DNA from: Fimenecus sp051881335
GTDB taxonomy: Bacteria; Bacillota; Clostridia; Oscillospirales; Acutalibacteraceae
Assembly: GCA_051881335.1 (NCBI GenBank)
Contig: JBJEPR010000163.1
Coordinates: 1 to 12,323, forward strand
Reading direction: 5' to 3'
DNA: 12,323 nt
Positions 1-6,729 of this stretch are shown here, in pieces. The position numbers were made by a program, and so were the translations under genes. Each line of letters opens with the position of its first letter. Position 1 is the stretch's first letter. Below the pieces are notes generated by a model. It had not been told where the DNA came from, made no database searches, and saw nothing but the letters and a program-made list of their open reading frames with translations.

Positions 1-22
1 AAAGCGCGTGACGGAGGGGCAG
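1..22. repeat. Partial inner end of the double-hairpin repeat family, cut by the window edge
   Basis: The first bases read GCGTGACGGAGGGGCAGA, which resembles the inner part of the type-B half-unit of the elements at 6337, 9157 and 10719 (GCGTGACGGAGGGAGAGA), with two or three differences. The rest of the element lies outside the window, so its structure and any cargo cannot be judged. It follows the 3' end of the FAD oxidoreductase gene at a distance of about 100 bases. Confidence 0.45.
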
Positions 23-40
23 AAACACATCAAAAATTAC

Positions 41-66
41 GGGCGGTCGAGGTCGACCGCCCCTAC
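41..66. repeat. Short hairpin repeat ending in CCCCTAC; possible terminator for the gene at 120
   Basis: A perfect 10-bp inverted repeat, GGGCGGTCGA/TCGACCGCCC with a 2-base centre, is followed by CTAC. The same plan (GG-N-GGTC, short centre, GACC-N-CC, CTAC) recurs at 3271-3294 and 8158-8181 with different but compensating stem bases, so this is one dispersed hairpin family. On the minus strand the hairpin is followed by GTAATTTTTG, so it might also end transcription of the oxidoreductase gene; the T run is short and offset, so that is only a possibility. Confidence 0.5.
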
Positions 67-119
67 GATTGGATATACAAATCCAAATTTCCATTCGCCG
101 CAAGGTGCAAATGCGCGTC

Positions 120-1418
120 CTATTTTTTCAAATCGTCCGTGGCGGGGTTTTCAATCAATTTACCGTCTTCCGCAAAGCGAGAACCGTGGCAGGGACAATC
201 CCAGGTGTGCTCTGTCGGGTTCCATTTCAAGGCACAGCCCATATGCGGGCATCGCTTTTTTGTCGGCGTTAAAATGCTTGTCAGGAATGTCCCGCCGTTG
301 ACGGCAAGCTGGGCGGTCAGCATATTACGAGACGGAGAAAACACAGGGGCACAATCGTTTTCTTTGCCCATAACCATATCGCACAAAATTTCCGCCGCCG
401 CCATAGAAGAAGTCATACCCCATTTGTTAAAGCCCGTTGCGACATATACATTCTGTAAGGCTTTGGAATATTGCCCGACATACGGCACGCTGTCTAAGGA
501 CATACAGTCCTGCGTTGCCCAAACATACGCTTCGGCACACGCAGGATAATGCACCTTTGCAAAACTACGAAGTTCCCCGTAATTGCCGCCCGCCTTGCCG
601 GTACGGTGGTCGCCGCCGCCGATCAGCAACAAATCCCCGTAATTGCGAAAGGACATACCCTTAGGTGCTTCGTCCACATACATCCCGTCAATTTGCGGCC
701 CGTTTTCCAGTGCAAGTGCATAGGAGCGTTCTTGATAGAGCTTCAAAAAATAGCCGCCGTGCTTGTTAAAAATCGGAAAATGCGTTGCAACAATAAACTG
801 TTGTGCCGTTACCGTGCCGTGCGCGGTATACGCGCGGTTTTCACGAATTTCAAACACCTTGGTTTGCTCGTAAATTGTAAGTTCCTTTGCAATTTCCGCT
901 AAAAATTTCAACGGATTAAACTGCGCTTGATTTGGCACACGCACTGCACCTGCAATTTCAATCGGCAGTGGGATGGTTTCATCAAATGTCGCCGTTCCCC
1001 CTACTTTTTCGAGCGCACGCAGTTCGCGTTCCGCCGCCTGACGGCTTTTTTGCGTATACACGAGATTGTCTTTTTCTTCAAAATCGCAGGCAATTCTATC
1101 GCAAAGCGCCCGATAGTTTTGCAATGCGCGTTCGTTGGCACACAAATACATCTGCGTTTTTTCCTTGCCGAAGCGTTTGAGCAGTTTGTCATATATAAAT
1201 CCGTGCTGTACGGTAATTTTGGCAGTTGTATTTTGCGTCACGCCGCGACAAATACGGTCTGCTTCCAGCAAAATGCAGTCCACGCCGTGGGTTTTCAGCC
1301 AATAAGCACAAAGCAGTCCCGCAATCCCGCCGCCGACGACGAGGACATCGGTTTTTTTGTCGCTTGTCAGTTGCGAAAATGACGGCAATTCGGAATTTGC
1401 CGACCAAACAGAAAGCAT
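120..1418 (-). CDS. FAD-dependent oxidoreductase with C-terminal Rieske [2Fe-2S] domain (YhfW-like)
   Basis: The product of about 432 residues combines a DadA/glycine-oxidase-type FAD fold with a Rieske domain. The N-terminal dinucleotide-binding motif is VVGGGIAG (glycines at residues 29-34), preceded by the family-typical MLSVWSANSELPSF. The extreme C-terminus carries both Rieske ligand pairs: C-P-H at about 390-392 and C-P-C-H at about 408-411. Bacillus YhfW has the same plan; the substrate is not known to me. The reading frame is open back to 1484, but that extension runs through the terminator at 1468-1501. I chose the ATG at 1418 because GGTGA, a match to the anti-Shine-Dalgarno, lies 5 bases upstream; the ATG at 1424 is an alternative. 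No signal peptide is seen, so a soluble cytoplasmic enzyme is inferred. It appears to be a single-gene unit behind the Pr6Pr gene's terminator. I see no convincing promoter. Confidence 0.85.
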   Translation of the reverse strand: MLSVWSANSELPSFSQLTSDKKTDVLVVGGGIAGLLCAYWLKTHGVDCILLEADRICRGVTQNTTAKITVQHGFIYDKLLKRFGKEKTQMYLCANERALQNYRALCDRIACDFEEKDNLVYTQKSRQAAERELRALEKVGGTATFDETIPLPIEIAGAVRVPNQAQFNPLKFLAEIAKELTIYEQTKVFEIRENRAYTAHGTVTAQQFIVATHFPIFNKHGGYFLKLYQERSYALALENGPQIDGMYVDEAPKGMSFRNYGDLLLIGGGDHRTGKAGGNYGELRSFAKVHYPACAEAYVWATQDCMSLDSVPYVGQYSKALQNVYVATGFNKWGMTSSMAAAEILCDMVMGKENDCAPVFSPSRNMLTAQLAVNGGTFLTSILTPTKKRCPHMGCALKWNPTEHTWDCPCHGSRFAEDGKLIENPATDDLKK

Positions 1419-1467
1419 ATACATCACCGCTTGTAGTGTGCCCGAAAATACAACAATTAACCCATAC

Positions 1468-1501
1468 AAAAAAGCGTTCTGCAAAATACGGAACGCTTTT
1501 T
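1468..1501 (-). terminator. Rho-independent terminator of the Pr6Pr-like gene
   Basis: A perfect 11-bp inverted repeat, AAAAAGCGTTC (1469-1479) and GAACGCTTTTT (1491-1501), encloses an 11-base loop. On the minus strand it is followed by TTTTTTGTATG, the expected U tract, about 37 bases after the stop codon of the membrane protein gene. The A/T arms would also allow some termination in the other direction. Confidence 0.85.
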
Positions 1502-1537
1502 AGGTAAGATTTGGATAAAACAATCCGATAATCAGGC

Positions 1538-2215
1538 TCAATCCCGCCGTTTGCGGCTTTTGCCGAAATTTTTGCCGAGCAATCTGTCAAGGACATAGGC
1601 GATATACCCGAGTGCCAAAAACGCAACGGTAATCCCGAGCACAATCAACAAAACCTTATCCCAACCGTACAAATCCACATCTAAAAACGGATACGGGTAG
1701 CGGCTCTGTGTGCCGCCGAAGCCCGAAAACAGGCTGTCGCTTATCTCTGCGCGCACCAAAACAAACCCGAAATACAGATACGGAAGCACCAGCCACGCAA
1801 TCGGGTGCAGACTTTTGTACTGCCCTTTCGGGAAAAACAGAAAATAGTCCAGCACCACCATCACAGGCACGACTGTATGGACTAAAACATTACCGGCGTT
1901 CAGCGCCGGACTGACGGAGGCGGCGTTCGCTTCCATCATACCGTCAAGCAGTAAATGGTACACAATCCCCGTCACGGCAATACACATCGTAATACTGCCC
2001 TTTACAAGCGGATTTTCTTTTTTGCGCTGGGCAATTACCAACACCGCAAAATACACAAAGCACAACAAGTTGCTTAAAACGGTATAGTAGCAGGTGAGCA
2101 TAGAGGCATTCCCGCTTTGCGACACCGCCGTATACTGCAAAACAATGCCCGCTTCGCACAAAAATAAAAACAGCAGACGGTAAATCTGTTTAAAATAGGT
2201 ATTTCGAATATACAT
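1538..2215 (-). CDS. Pr6Pr-family integral membrane protein
   Basis: The product of about 225 residues has six hydrophobic stretches and resembles the Pr6Pr (FAR-17a/AIG1-like) membrane proteins: an early YYTVLSNLL, then YHLLLDG, then a HTVVPVMVVLDYFLFFPKG segment, and the characteristic YPYPFLDV before the last helix. The C-terminus is short and basic (GKSRKRRD), which suggests a cytoplasmic end. Biochemical function in bacteria is unknown. The frame stays open to 2266, but I prefer the ATG at 2215 because GGAGG (2223-2227) sits 7 bases upstream; the longer version would read through the promoter spacer. It is divergent from the rubrerythrin gene and followed by its own terminator, so it is probably monocistronic. 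Confidence 0.8.
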   Translation of the reverse strand: MYIRNTYFKQIYRLLFLFLCEAGIVLQYTAVSQSGNASMLTCYYTVLSNLLCFVYFAVLVIAQRKKENPLVKGSITMCIAVTGIVYHLLLDGMMEANAASVSPALNAGNVLVHTVVPVMVVLDYFLFFPKGQYKSLHPIAWLVLPYLYFGFVLVRAEISDSLFSGFGGTQSRYPYPFLDVDLYGWDKVLLIVLGITVAFLALGYIAYVLDRLLGKNFGKSRKRRD

Positions 2216-2245
2216 AAAAAAGCCTCCGGCTGTTTGATTTCTCCT

Positions 2246-2274
2246 ATTGTACCACCATCTTTCCAATTCTGCAA
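2246..2274 (-). promoter_or_regulatory. Predicted sigma-A promoter for the Pr6Pr-like gene
   Basis: Read on the minus strand: TTGCAG (2269-2274), 17 bases, TACAAT (2246-2251). The -10 matches consensus at five of six positions, the -35 only at TTG. It lies about 30 bases upstream of the start codon and close to, but not overlapping, the divergent promoter of the rubrerythrin gene. Confidence 0.5.
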
Positions 2275-2291
2275 TTTTTCAAAAAGTGTTC

Positions 2292-2319
2292 TTGCATATT
2301 TTTTGTGAAGCGCTATAAT
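2292..2319 (+). promoter_or_regulatory. Predicted sigma-A promoter for the rubrerythrin-rubredoxin operon
   Basis: TTGCAT (2292-2297), 16 bases, and a perfect TATAAT (2314-2319), with transcription expected to start near 2326 and an untranslated leader of about 50 bases. No clear PerR-type palindrome was recognised around it, although oxidative-stress control is common for these genes. Confidence 0.7.
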
Positions 2320-2375
2320 AGATATGGAATACGGCATACGCCGCGATTTACATTTTTAAGGAAAAGGTGACAAAA

Positions 2376-2915
2376 ATGGCTGAATTAAAAGGCAGCAAAA
2401 CCGAACAAAATTTGATGACCGCTTTTGCAGGCGAGTCGCAGGCGCATACAAAATATTTGTATTACGCATCAAAAGCAAAAAAGGACGGCTATGTGCAAAT
2501 CGGCGCGTTGTTTGAGGAAACCGCAAAGAACGAAAAAGAGCACGCGAAAATCTGGTTCAAGCTGTTGCACGGCGGTATGCCCGCAACGACCGAGAACTTA
2601 AAGGACGCGGCGGCAGGCGAAAACTACGAGTGGACCGATATGTACGCGGGTTTTGCCAAAACCGCGCGCGAAGAGGGCTTTGACGATATTGCCGCACTGT
2701 TTGACGGCGTTGCGGCGATTGAAAAAGAACACGAGGAACGCTATAAAAAACTGCTCCAAAATATCGAGGGTGATTTGGTATTCTCAAAAGACGGCGACGC
2801 GGTATGGCAGTGCTCCAACTGCGGGCACATTGTTGTCGGCAAAAAAGCGCCCGAGGTTTGCCCCGTTTGCGCACATCCGCAGGCATATTTCCAAGTCCGT
2901 GCGGAAAACTATTGA
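2376..2915 (+). CDS. Rubrerythrin (non-haem di-iron peroxidase)
   Basis: Rubrerythrin reduces hydrogen peroxide in the cytoplasm of anaerobes, taking electrons from rubredoxin. The product of about 179 residues has the N-terminal ferritin-like four-helix domain with iron ligands visible as E20, E53 and H56 (motif EETAKNEKEHA) and a second Glu-rich helix ending AAIEKEHEERY. The C-terminal rubredoxin-like domain has two Cys pairs, CSNC and CPVC, near residues 146-166. I start at ATG 2376 (MAELKGSK), with the AAGGAAAAGG purine run upstream; a GTG at 2367 would add three residues but overlaps that purine run. The rubredoxin gene follows after 38 bases, which fits a donor-acceptor pair in one transcript. 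Confidence 0.95.
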   Translation: MAELKGSKTEQNLMTAFAGESQAHTKYLYYASKAKKDGYVQIGALFEETAKNEKEHAKIWFKLLHGGMPATTENLKDAAAGENYEWTDMYAGFAKTAREEGFDDIAALFDGVAAIEKEHEERYKKLLQNIEGDLVFSKDGDAVWQCSNCGHIVVGKKAPEVCPVCAHPQAYFQVRAENY

Positions 2916-2953
2916 TAACATACTGTTAAATATACAAAAAGGAGGAAAAAGCT

Positions 2954-3073
2954 ATGGCAAAATATGTTTGCACCGTTTGCGGCTATGTTTATGAGGGCGA
3001 CGAGCTACCCGAGGATTTTGAATGCCCGCTGTGCGGCGTCGGCGCCGACCAGTTTGAAAAGGTCGAAGAATAA
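2954..3073 (+). CDS. Very short rubredoxin
   Basis: This 39-residue protein begins MAKYVCTVCGYVYEG and has a second Cys pair, CPLCG, in the order expected for the Fe(Cys)4 site of rubredoxin (C6, C9, C24, C27). GADQFEKVEE matches the usual rubredoxin C-terminus. Ordinary rubredoxins have about 52-54 residues; here the loop between the Cys pairs (usually GDP..GI.PGT.FEDIP) is reduced to EGDELPEDFE. A strong ribosome site, GGAGG at 2941-2945, lies 8 bases upstream. It directly follows the rubrerythrin gene and most likely supplies its electrons. It is too short for usual ORF cut-offs and easily missed. Confidence 0.9.
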   Translation: MAKYVCTVCGYVYEGDELPEDFECPLCGVGADQFEKVEE

Positions 3074-3083
3074 GCAATACATC

Positions 3084-3130
3084 AAAAATCACCCTGTGTA
3101 CCGTTTGGTGCACAGGGTGATTTTTGTTTT
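3084..3130 (+). terminator. Strong rho-independent terminator after rubredoxin, probably bidirectional
   Basis: AAAAATCACCCTGTG (3084-3098) pairs perfectly with CACAGGGTGATTTTT (3111-3125), and the inner TACC/GGTG extends the stem to a GTTT tetraloop. It is followed by GTTTT on the plus strand, 10 bases after the rubredoxin stop. On the minus strand the arm ends in TTTTTGATG, so it could also catch transcripts leaving argF, about 200 bases upstream; no closer canonical terminator is seen for the arg operon. Confidence 0.85.
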
Positions 3131-3174
3131 TTGACGGATGGTGGTTATCGGGGTGCCTGTGCCGCCCGCGGCAT

Positions 3175-3262
3175 TGTCATTCTGAGGCGTTCAGCCGAAG
3201 AATCTCCTTTAAATTAAAATTTCCTTTATCGCACGAGATCCTTCACTTCGTTCAGGATGACT
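3175..3262. repeat. MITE-like repeat with TGTCATTCTGA / TCAGGATGACT ends
   Basis: The left end TGTCATTCTGAG..GAAGAATCTC and the right end GAGATCCTTCACTTCGTTCAG + GATGACT form an imperfect terminal inverted repeat of about 28 bp around a 25-30 base A/T-rich core. I recognise this as a widespread dispersed repeat type in bacterial genomes (from memory). No coding potential of its own. It lies in the convergent space between rubredoxin and argF, a typical safe site for such elements. Confidence 0.65.
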
Positions 3263-3270
3263 TTATTGAC

Positions 3271-3294
3271 GGAATGGTCAAGACCATTCCCTAC
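3271..3294. repeat. Hairpin repeat ending in CCCTAC
   Basis: GGAATGGTC (3271-3279), a two-base centre, GACCATTCC (3282-3290) and then CTAC. It differs from the copy at 8158-8181 by one T-A to C-G stem pair changed on both arms. It abuts the MITE-like repeat at 3175-3262, so the two may be one composite insertion. No U tract follows on the minus strand, so it is a poor terminator candidate for argF. Confidence 0.6.
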
Positions 3295-3322
3295 ACACTT
3301 CCATTTTCATTTGAGAAAATCA

Positions 3323-4231
3323 TTACTTCTCCATCAAAGTGACCATAACGGCTTTTTGCGCGTGGAGGCGGTTTTCCGCTTCGTCAAAGATTTCGTCGGC
3401 GTGCGTTTCAAACACATCGGCAGTGATTTCCTCGCCGCGGTGCGCAGGCAGACAATGCTGTACCATACAGCCGCTGTTGGCAACAGCAAGCAGTTGCTTA
3501 TTGACCTGATACACACCTTCAAACACCTTACGGCGCGCGGCGGCTTCGTCCTCCTGCCCCATAGACGCCCAAACATCGGTAAAAATCACATCGGCATCTG
3601 CCGCCGCTTCTTTCGGGTCGCGGCAAAGGGTAAAACTCTGATACGGCTTTGCGAAATCCAAAACTTGACGGTCGGGGTCATAGCCCTCGGGGCAGGCAAC
3701 GGAAACGGTCATGCCCGTTTTTAAGCCGCCGACAATCAGGGAATTTGCCATATTGTTGCCGTCGCCGATATAGCACATTTTTAAGCCGTCCAAATGACCC
3801 TTGTGCTCACGAATGGTCAACAGGTCGGCAAGCACCTGACAAGGATGGCAAAAATCCGTTAAGCCGTTGATAATCGGAATACTGCCGTATTTTGCCAAAT
3901 TTTCAACCTCGCTTTGGGCGAAAGTTCTGATCATAATGCCGTCAAGATAGCGCGACAGCACACGGGCTGTGTCCTCAATCGGCTCGCCGCGCCCGATTTG
4001 CAGGTCGCGGTTGGAAAGAAACAGCGCCTGCCCGCCCAACTGATACATACCCGTTTCAAACGAAACGCGCGTTCTGGTGGAAGATTTTTGAAAAATCATA
4101 CCCAAGGTCTGCCCTTTTAAACGCTTGTGGGCGATGCCGTTTTTGGTTTCGTATTTCAGTTGGTCCGCAAGGTTTAACAGTTCTTCAATCTCCTGCGGGG
4201 TGGTTGTCAACAAACTCAATAAATGTTTCAT
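3323..4231 (-). CDS. argF: Ornithine carbamoyltransferase (anabolic)
   Basis: Joins ornithine and carbamoyl phosphate to give citrulline. The 302-residue product is of normal family length and carries the carbamoyl-phosphate motif STRTR (residues 51-55), the HPCQ motif near 130, and the ornithine-side HCLPAHRG motif near 265. Its place as the last gene of a biosynthetic arg operon argues for the anabolic rather than the arginine-deiminase enzyme. The start at 4231 has AAGGAG (4238-4243) 6 bases upstream; this site overlaps the argD stop codon (4242-4244), so translation is probably coupled to argD. The nearest downstream terminator is the shared one at 3084-3125. Confidence 0.96.
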   Translation of the reverse strand: MKHLLSLLTTTPQEIEELLNLADQLKYETKNGIAHKRLKGQTLGMIFQKSSTRTRVSFETGMYQLGGQALFLSNRDLQIGRGEPIEDTARVLSRYLDGIMIRTFAQSEVENLAKYGSIPIINGLTDFCHPCQVLADLLTIREHKGHLDGLKMCYIGDGNNMANSLIVGGLKTGMTVSVACPEGYDPDRQVLDFAKPYQSFTLCRDPKEAAADADVIFTDVWASMGQEDEAAARRKVFEGVYQVNKQLLAVANSGCMVQHCLPAHRGEEITADVFETHADEIFDEAENRLHAQKAVMVTLMEK

Positions 4232-4241
4232 AACTTTCTCC

Positions 4242-5414
4242 TTATTCCGAGAGCACGCGCTCTAAAATCCATAGTCCTTTGTCGATTTCCGCATATGTAA
4301 TTGTCAGCGGTGGGAGCATTCGCAAAGCCGCTTTTGCCGTTAAGATAAGCAAGCCGTTTGCACAGCATTTTTGCGCGATTTCACTAGCCTTTTGGGTTTT
4401 TAAATCTATCCCTATCATCAAGCCTCTGCCGCGCACGCTCTCTACATCTGTAAAGGTTTTTACCTTTTCACGGATGTACTTGCCTTTCGCGGTAACCTCT
4501 TCCAAAAACGCATCGTCCAGCCGTTCCAAAACCGCCAATGAACCCGCACAGGCAACGGGATTGCCGCCGAAGGTCGTACCGTGCGTGCCCGCCGTTAAAG
4601 TGTTGCCGAGTTCCGCGCGGCACAGGCAAGCACCCATCGGCAATCCTCCGCCGATGCCTTTTGCGGTTGTCAAGATATCGGGCTTTACACCTACGGTTTC
4701 ATAGGCGAACAGTTTGCCCGTTCTGCCCACGCCCGTTTGCACCTCGTCAAATATCAAAAGCACATCGTTTTCATCGCAAACCGTGCGGACAAACTCGATA
4801 AATTCCTGTGGGGTTTCCAAAACACCGCCCTCGCCTTGGATTATCTCCATCATCACAGCGCAAACCGTGCCGTCGAGCATATTTTCAAGCCCCGTGCAGT
4901 CGCCCGCTTCGGCGTACCGAAAGCCCTCTAAAAACGGGTTGAAAAATTCGTGGTAGTGTTCTTGCCCCGTGGCGGTGATGGTCGCCATGGTTCTGCCGTG
5001 GAAAGAATTTTTCAAGCTGACGATATTGTACCGCCCTTCGCCGTATTTGTCAAAACTGTATTTACGAGCAAGCTTAATCGCGCACTCGTTTGCCTCCGCA
5101 CCCGAATTGCAAAACAGGACTTTCGGAAAGCCCGCGCGTTCGCAAATCGTCTTTGCCGCCTTAGCAACCGTTTCATTATAATAGAGGTTCGAGGTGTGCT
5201 GTAATTTGTCAAGCTGTGCCTGGACTGCCGCTTTCCAACCCTCATCATTGGTACCCAACGAATTCACGCCGATACCCGCGGTAAAGTCGATATATGCTTT
5301 GCCCTCGCTGTCAAAATAGGTGGCATTTTCACCGTGTGCAAGTGCCACGGGGAAATGCGCGTAGGTCGGCATTAAATAGGTATCTGCGGTTTTTTTGATT
5401 TCTGTAAAATGCAT
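4242..5414 (-). CDS. argD: Acetylornithine aminotransferase
   Basis: PLP enzyme that makes N-acetylornithine from N-acetylglutamate semialdehyde with glutamate as amino donor. The product has about 390 residues. Class-III aminotransferase landmarks are present: NSGAEANECAIKLARK for the phosphate site, FDEVQTGVGRTG for the pyridine-binding Asp, TTAKGIGGGLPMG with the Schiff-base Lys at about 240, and GTHGTTFGGNPVAC. The frame is open to 5459, which would overlap argB; the ATG at 5414 (MHFTEIKK) is preferred because AGAAGGA (5421-5427) is 6 bases upstream. This leaves a 13-base gap to argB. Confidence 0.95.
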   Translation of the reverse strand: MHFTEIKKTADTYLMPTYAHFPVALAHGENATYFDSEGKAYIDFTAGIGVNSLGTNDEGWKAAVQAQLDKLQHTSNLYYNETVAKAAKTICERAGFPKVLFCNSGAEANECAIKLARKYSFDKYGEGRYNIVSLKNSFHGRTMATITATGQEHYHEFFNPFLEGFRYAEAGDCTGLENMLDGTVCAVMMEIIQGEGGVLETPQEFIEFVRTVCDENDVLLIFDEVQTGVGRTGKLFAYETVGVKPDILTTAKGIGGGLPMGACLCRAELGNTLTAGTHGTTFGGNPVACAGSLAVLERLDDAFLEEVTAKGKYIREKVKTFTDVESVRGRGLMIGIDLKTQKASEIAQKCCANGLLILTAKAALRMLPPLTITYAEIDKGLWILERVLSE

Positions 5415-5427
5415 ATGTAATCCTTCT

Positions 5428-6297
5428 TTATGCTGAGAACATCGTGCCGATACCGGCATCAGTGAACAATTCGATTAAAATGGAATGGGGGATTCTGCCG
5501 TCGATAATGTTGGTACGGTGCACGCCGCGGCGTACCGCCTCGACACAGCAGTCGATTTTCGGAATCATACCGCCCGAAATAATCCCCTGCGCTTTTAAGG
5601 ACGGAATTTCGGACACCTTGACCTCTTGAATTAAAGTGCTTTCATCGTCTTTATCGCGCAACAGGCCGCAAATATCGGTCATCAACAGAAGTTTTTCCGC
5701 GTGTAGGCAAGCCGCAATCTGTGCCGCCGCCGTGTCTGCATTGATATTGTAAACCTCGCCGTTTTCGCCGCCGCCCACGGTGGAAATCACGGGAATATAG
5801 CCACTCTCTACGGCATCGTTGATCACTTTTGTGTTGATTTTCACAATATCGCCCACGAAGCCGATGTCCTCGCCTGCGTCGTGCTTTTTCGCTTGAATCA
5901 TATCGCCGTCCAAGCCGCAAAGCCCCACAGCCTGCCCGCCGTGGCAGGTTAAGAGCTGTACCAAATGCTTATTGACCTTGCCTGCAAGCACCATCTGCAC
6001 AATCTCAACGGTTTCTTCGTCCGTATAGCGAAGCCCGCCCACAAAGCGGCTTTCTTTGCCGATACGCTTTAACATATCGCTGATTTCAGGGCCGCCGCCG
6101 TGCACCAACACCACATTGACGCCCACAGAGCGCAGCAGCACAATGTCGGTCATCACCGCGTCCTGCAATTCTTCGTTTATCATGGCGTTGCCGCCGTATT
6201 TTATCACAACCGTTTTGCCGTTGTAGCGCTGAATATAGGGCAACGCCTGCACCAGCACCTCACTGCGGTCTGCGTGGGAAAGTTTGGAAATGTCCAT
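5428..6297 (-). CDS. argB: Acetylglutamate kinase
   Basis: Phosphorylates N-acetylglutamate, the controlled step of the cyclic pathway. The 289-residue product has the ATP/substrate motifs VVIKYGGNAM (Lys33), VHGGGPEIS near 65-73 and ISGGMIPK near 235. It carries an N-terminal helix of about 25 residues before the first strand and the C-terminal ending IELFTDAGIGTMFS; both are typical of the hexameric, arginine-inhibited kinases, so feedback inhibition by arginine is inferred. AGGAGG (6305-6310) lies 7 bases before the ATG. The gene sits directly after the DUF559-carrying insertion. Confidence 0.96.
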   Translation of the reverse strand: MDISKLSHADRSEVLVQALPYIQRYNGKTVVIKYGGNAMINEELQDAVMTDIVLLRSVGVNVVLVHGGGPEISDMLKRIGKESRFVGGLRYTDEETVEIVQMVLAGKVNKHLVQLLTCHGGQAVGLCGLDGDMIQAKKHDAGEDIGFVGDIVKINTKVINDAVESGYIPVISTVGGGENGEVYNINADTAAAQIAACLHAEKLLLMTDICGLLRDKDDESTLIQEVKVSEIPSLKAQGIISGGMIPKIDCCVEAVRRGVHRTNIIDGRIPHSILIELFTDAGIGTMFSA

Positions 6298-6330
6298 GTT
6301 GTTTCCTCCTCAGGACAAAGTTGAAGCTTA

Positions 6331-6729
6331 TTATTTGCCCCCTCTGACGAGGGGGCTGTCGCCGTCAGGCGACTGGGGGAGAGATTGTTTTACCTCTCTG
6401 TCAATGTACTCGCATACATTATAAAAATTGTTGTCAATTTCCAAATTACAAATGCGTAAAATTTTTAGTCCGTATTTTTCTAAAATTTCTGTTCGGTTCG
6501 CATCATACTGCATTTGTTCTCCGGTATAATGCCCACCACCGTCTAATTCTATGACCAAACGGGCTTTTGCACAATAAAAATCTACAATATAATTGTCAAT
6601 CACCTTTTGCCGCTGAAACCGTATTGGATAATCTCGCAAAAACCAATTCCACAGTTTATTTTCCCATGGTGTCATATTTTTTCGGAGTTCTTTGGCATAT
6701 GCGATTAAATCTTTATTATATTTCAGCAT
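6331..6729 (-). CDS. DUF559 endonuclease-domain protein, carried inside a repeat element
   Basis: A 132-residue protein of the DUF559 family, which belongs to the PD-(D/E)XK/Vsr-like nuclease group. Visible family landmarks: MTPWENKLW with E23, RFQRQKVIDNYIVDFYC with D50, LVIELDGGGHY with E61, D63 and H67, a D76..R79 pair, and YGLKILRI near 86-93. All likely catalytic acids are present, so it looks intact. The last 17 residues (SLPQSPDGDSPLVRGGK) are encoded by the left repeat half, and the ribosome site GGAGGG (6736-6741, 6 bases from the ATG) is supplied by the right half. It has no link to arginine synthesis and lies between argJ and argB in operon direction, so it is read as cargo. Whether it cuts DNA or moves the element is not shown. 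Confidence 0.85.
   Translation of the reverse strand: MLKYNKDLIAYAKELRKNMTPWENKLWNWFLRDYPIRFQRQKVIDNYIVDFYCAKARLVIELDGGGHYTGEQMQYDANRTEILEKYGLKILRICNLEIDNNFYNVCEYIDREVKQSLPQSPDGDSPLVRGGK

Noticed and set aside
1419..1484. Hydrophobic N-terminal extension of the FAD oxidoreductase that looks like a signal peptide
   Set aside because: MQNAFLYGLIVVFSGTLQ would be translated from the terminator of the preceding gene, has no ribosome site, and the family starts at about MLSVWSA.
3271..3290. Terminator for the arg operon directly after argF
   Set aside because: The hairpin has no U tract on the minus strand and belongs to a dispersed repeat family; the stem-loop at 3084-3125 is a better candidate.
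4279..4704. Long plus-strand open frames opposite argD, argJ and other arg genes
   Set aside because: They are antisense shadows of well-recognised genes, lack ribosome sites and match no family I know.
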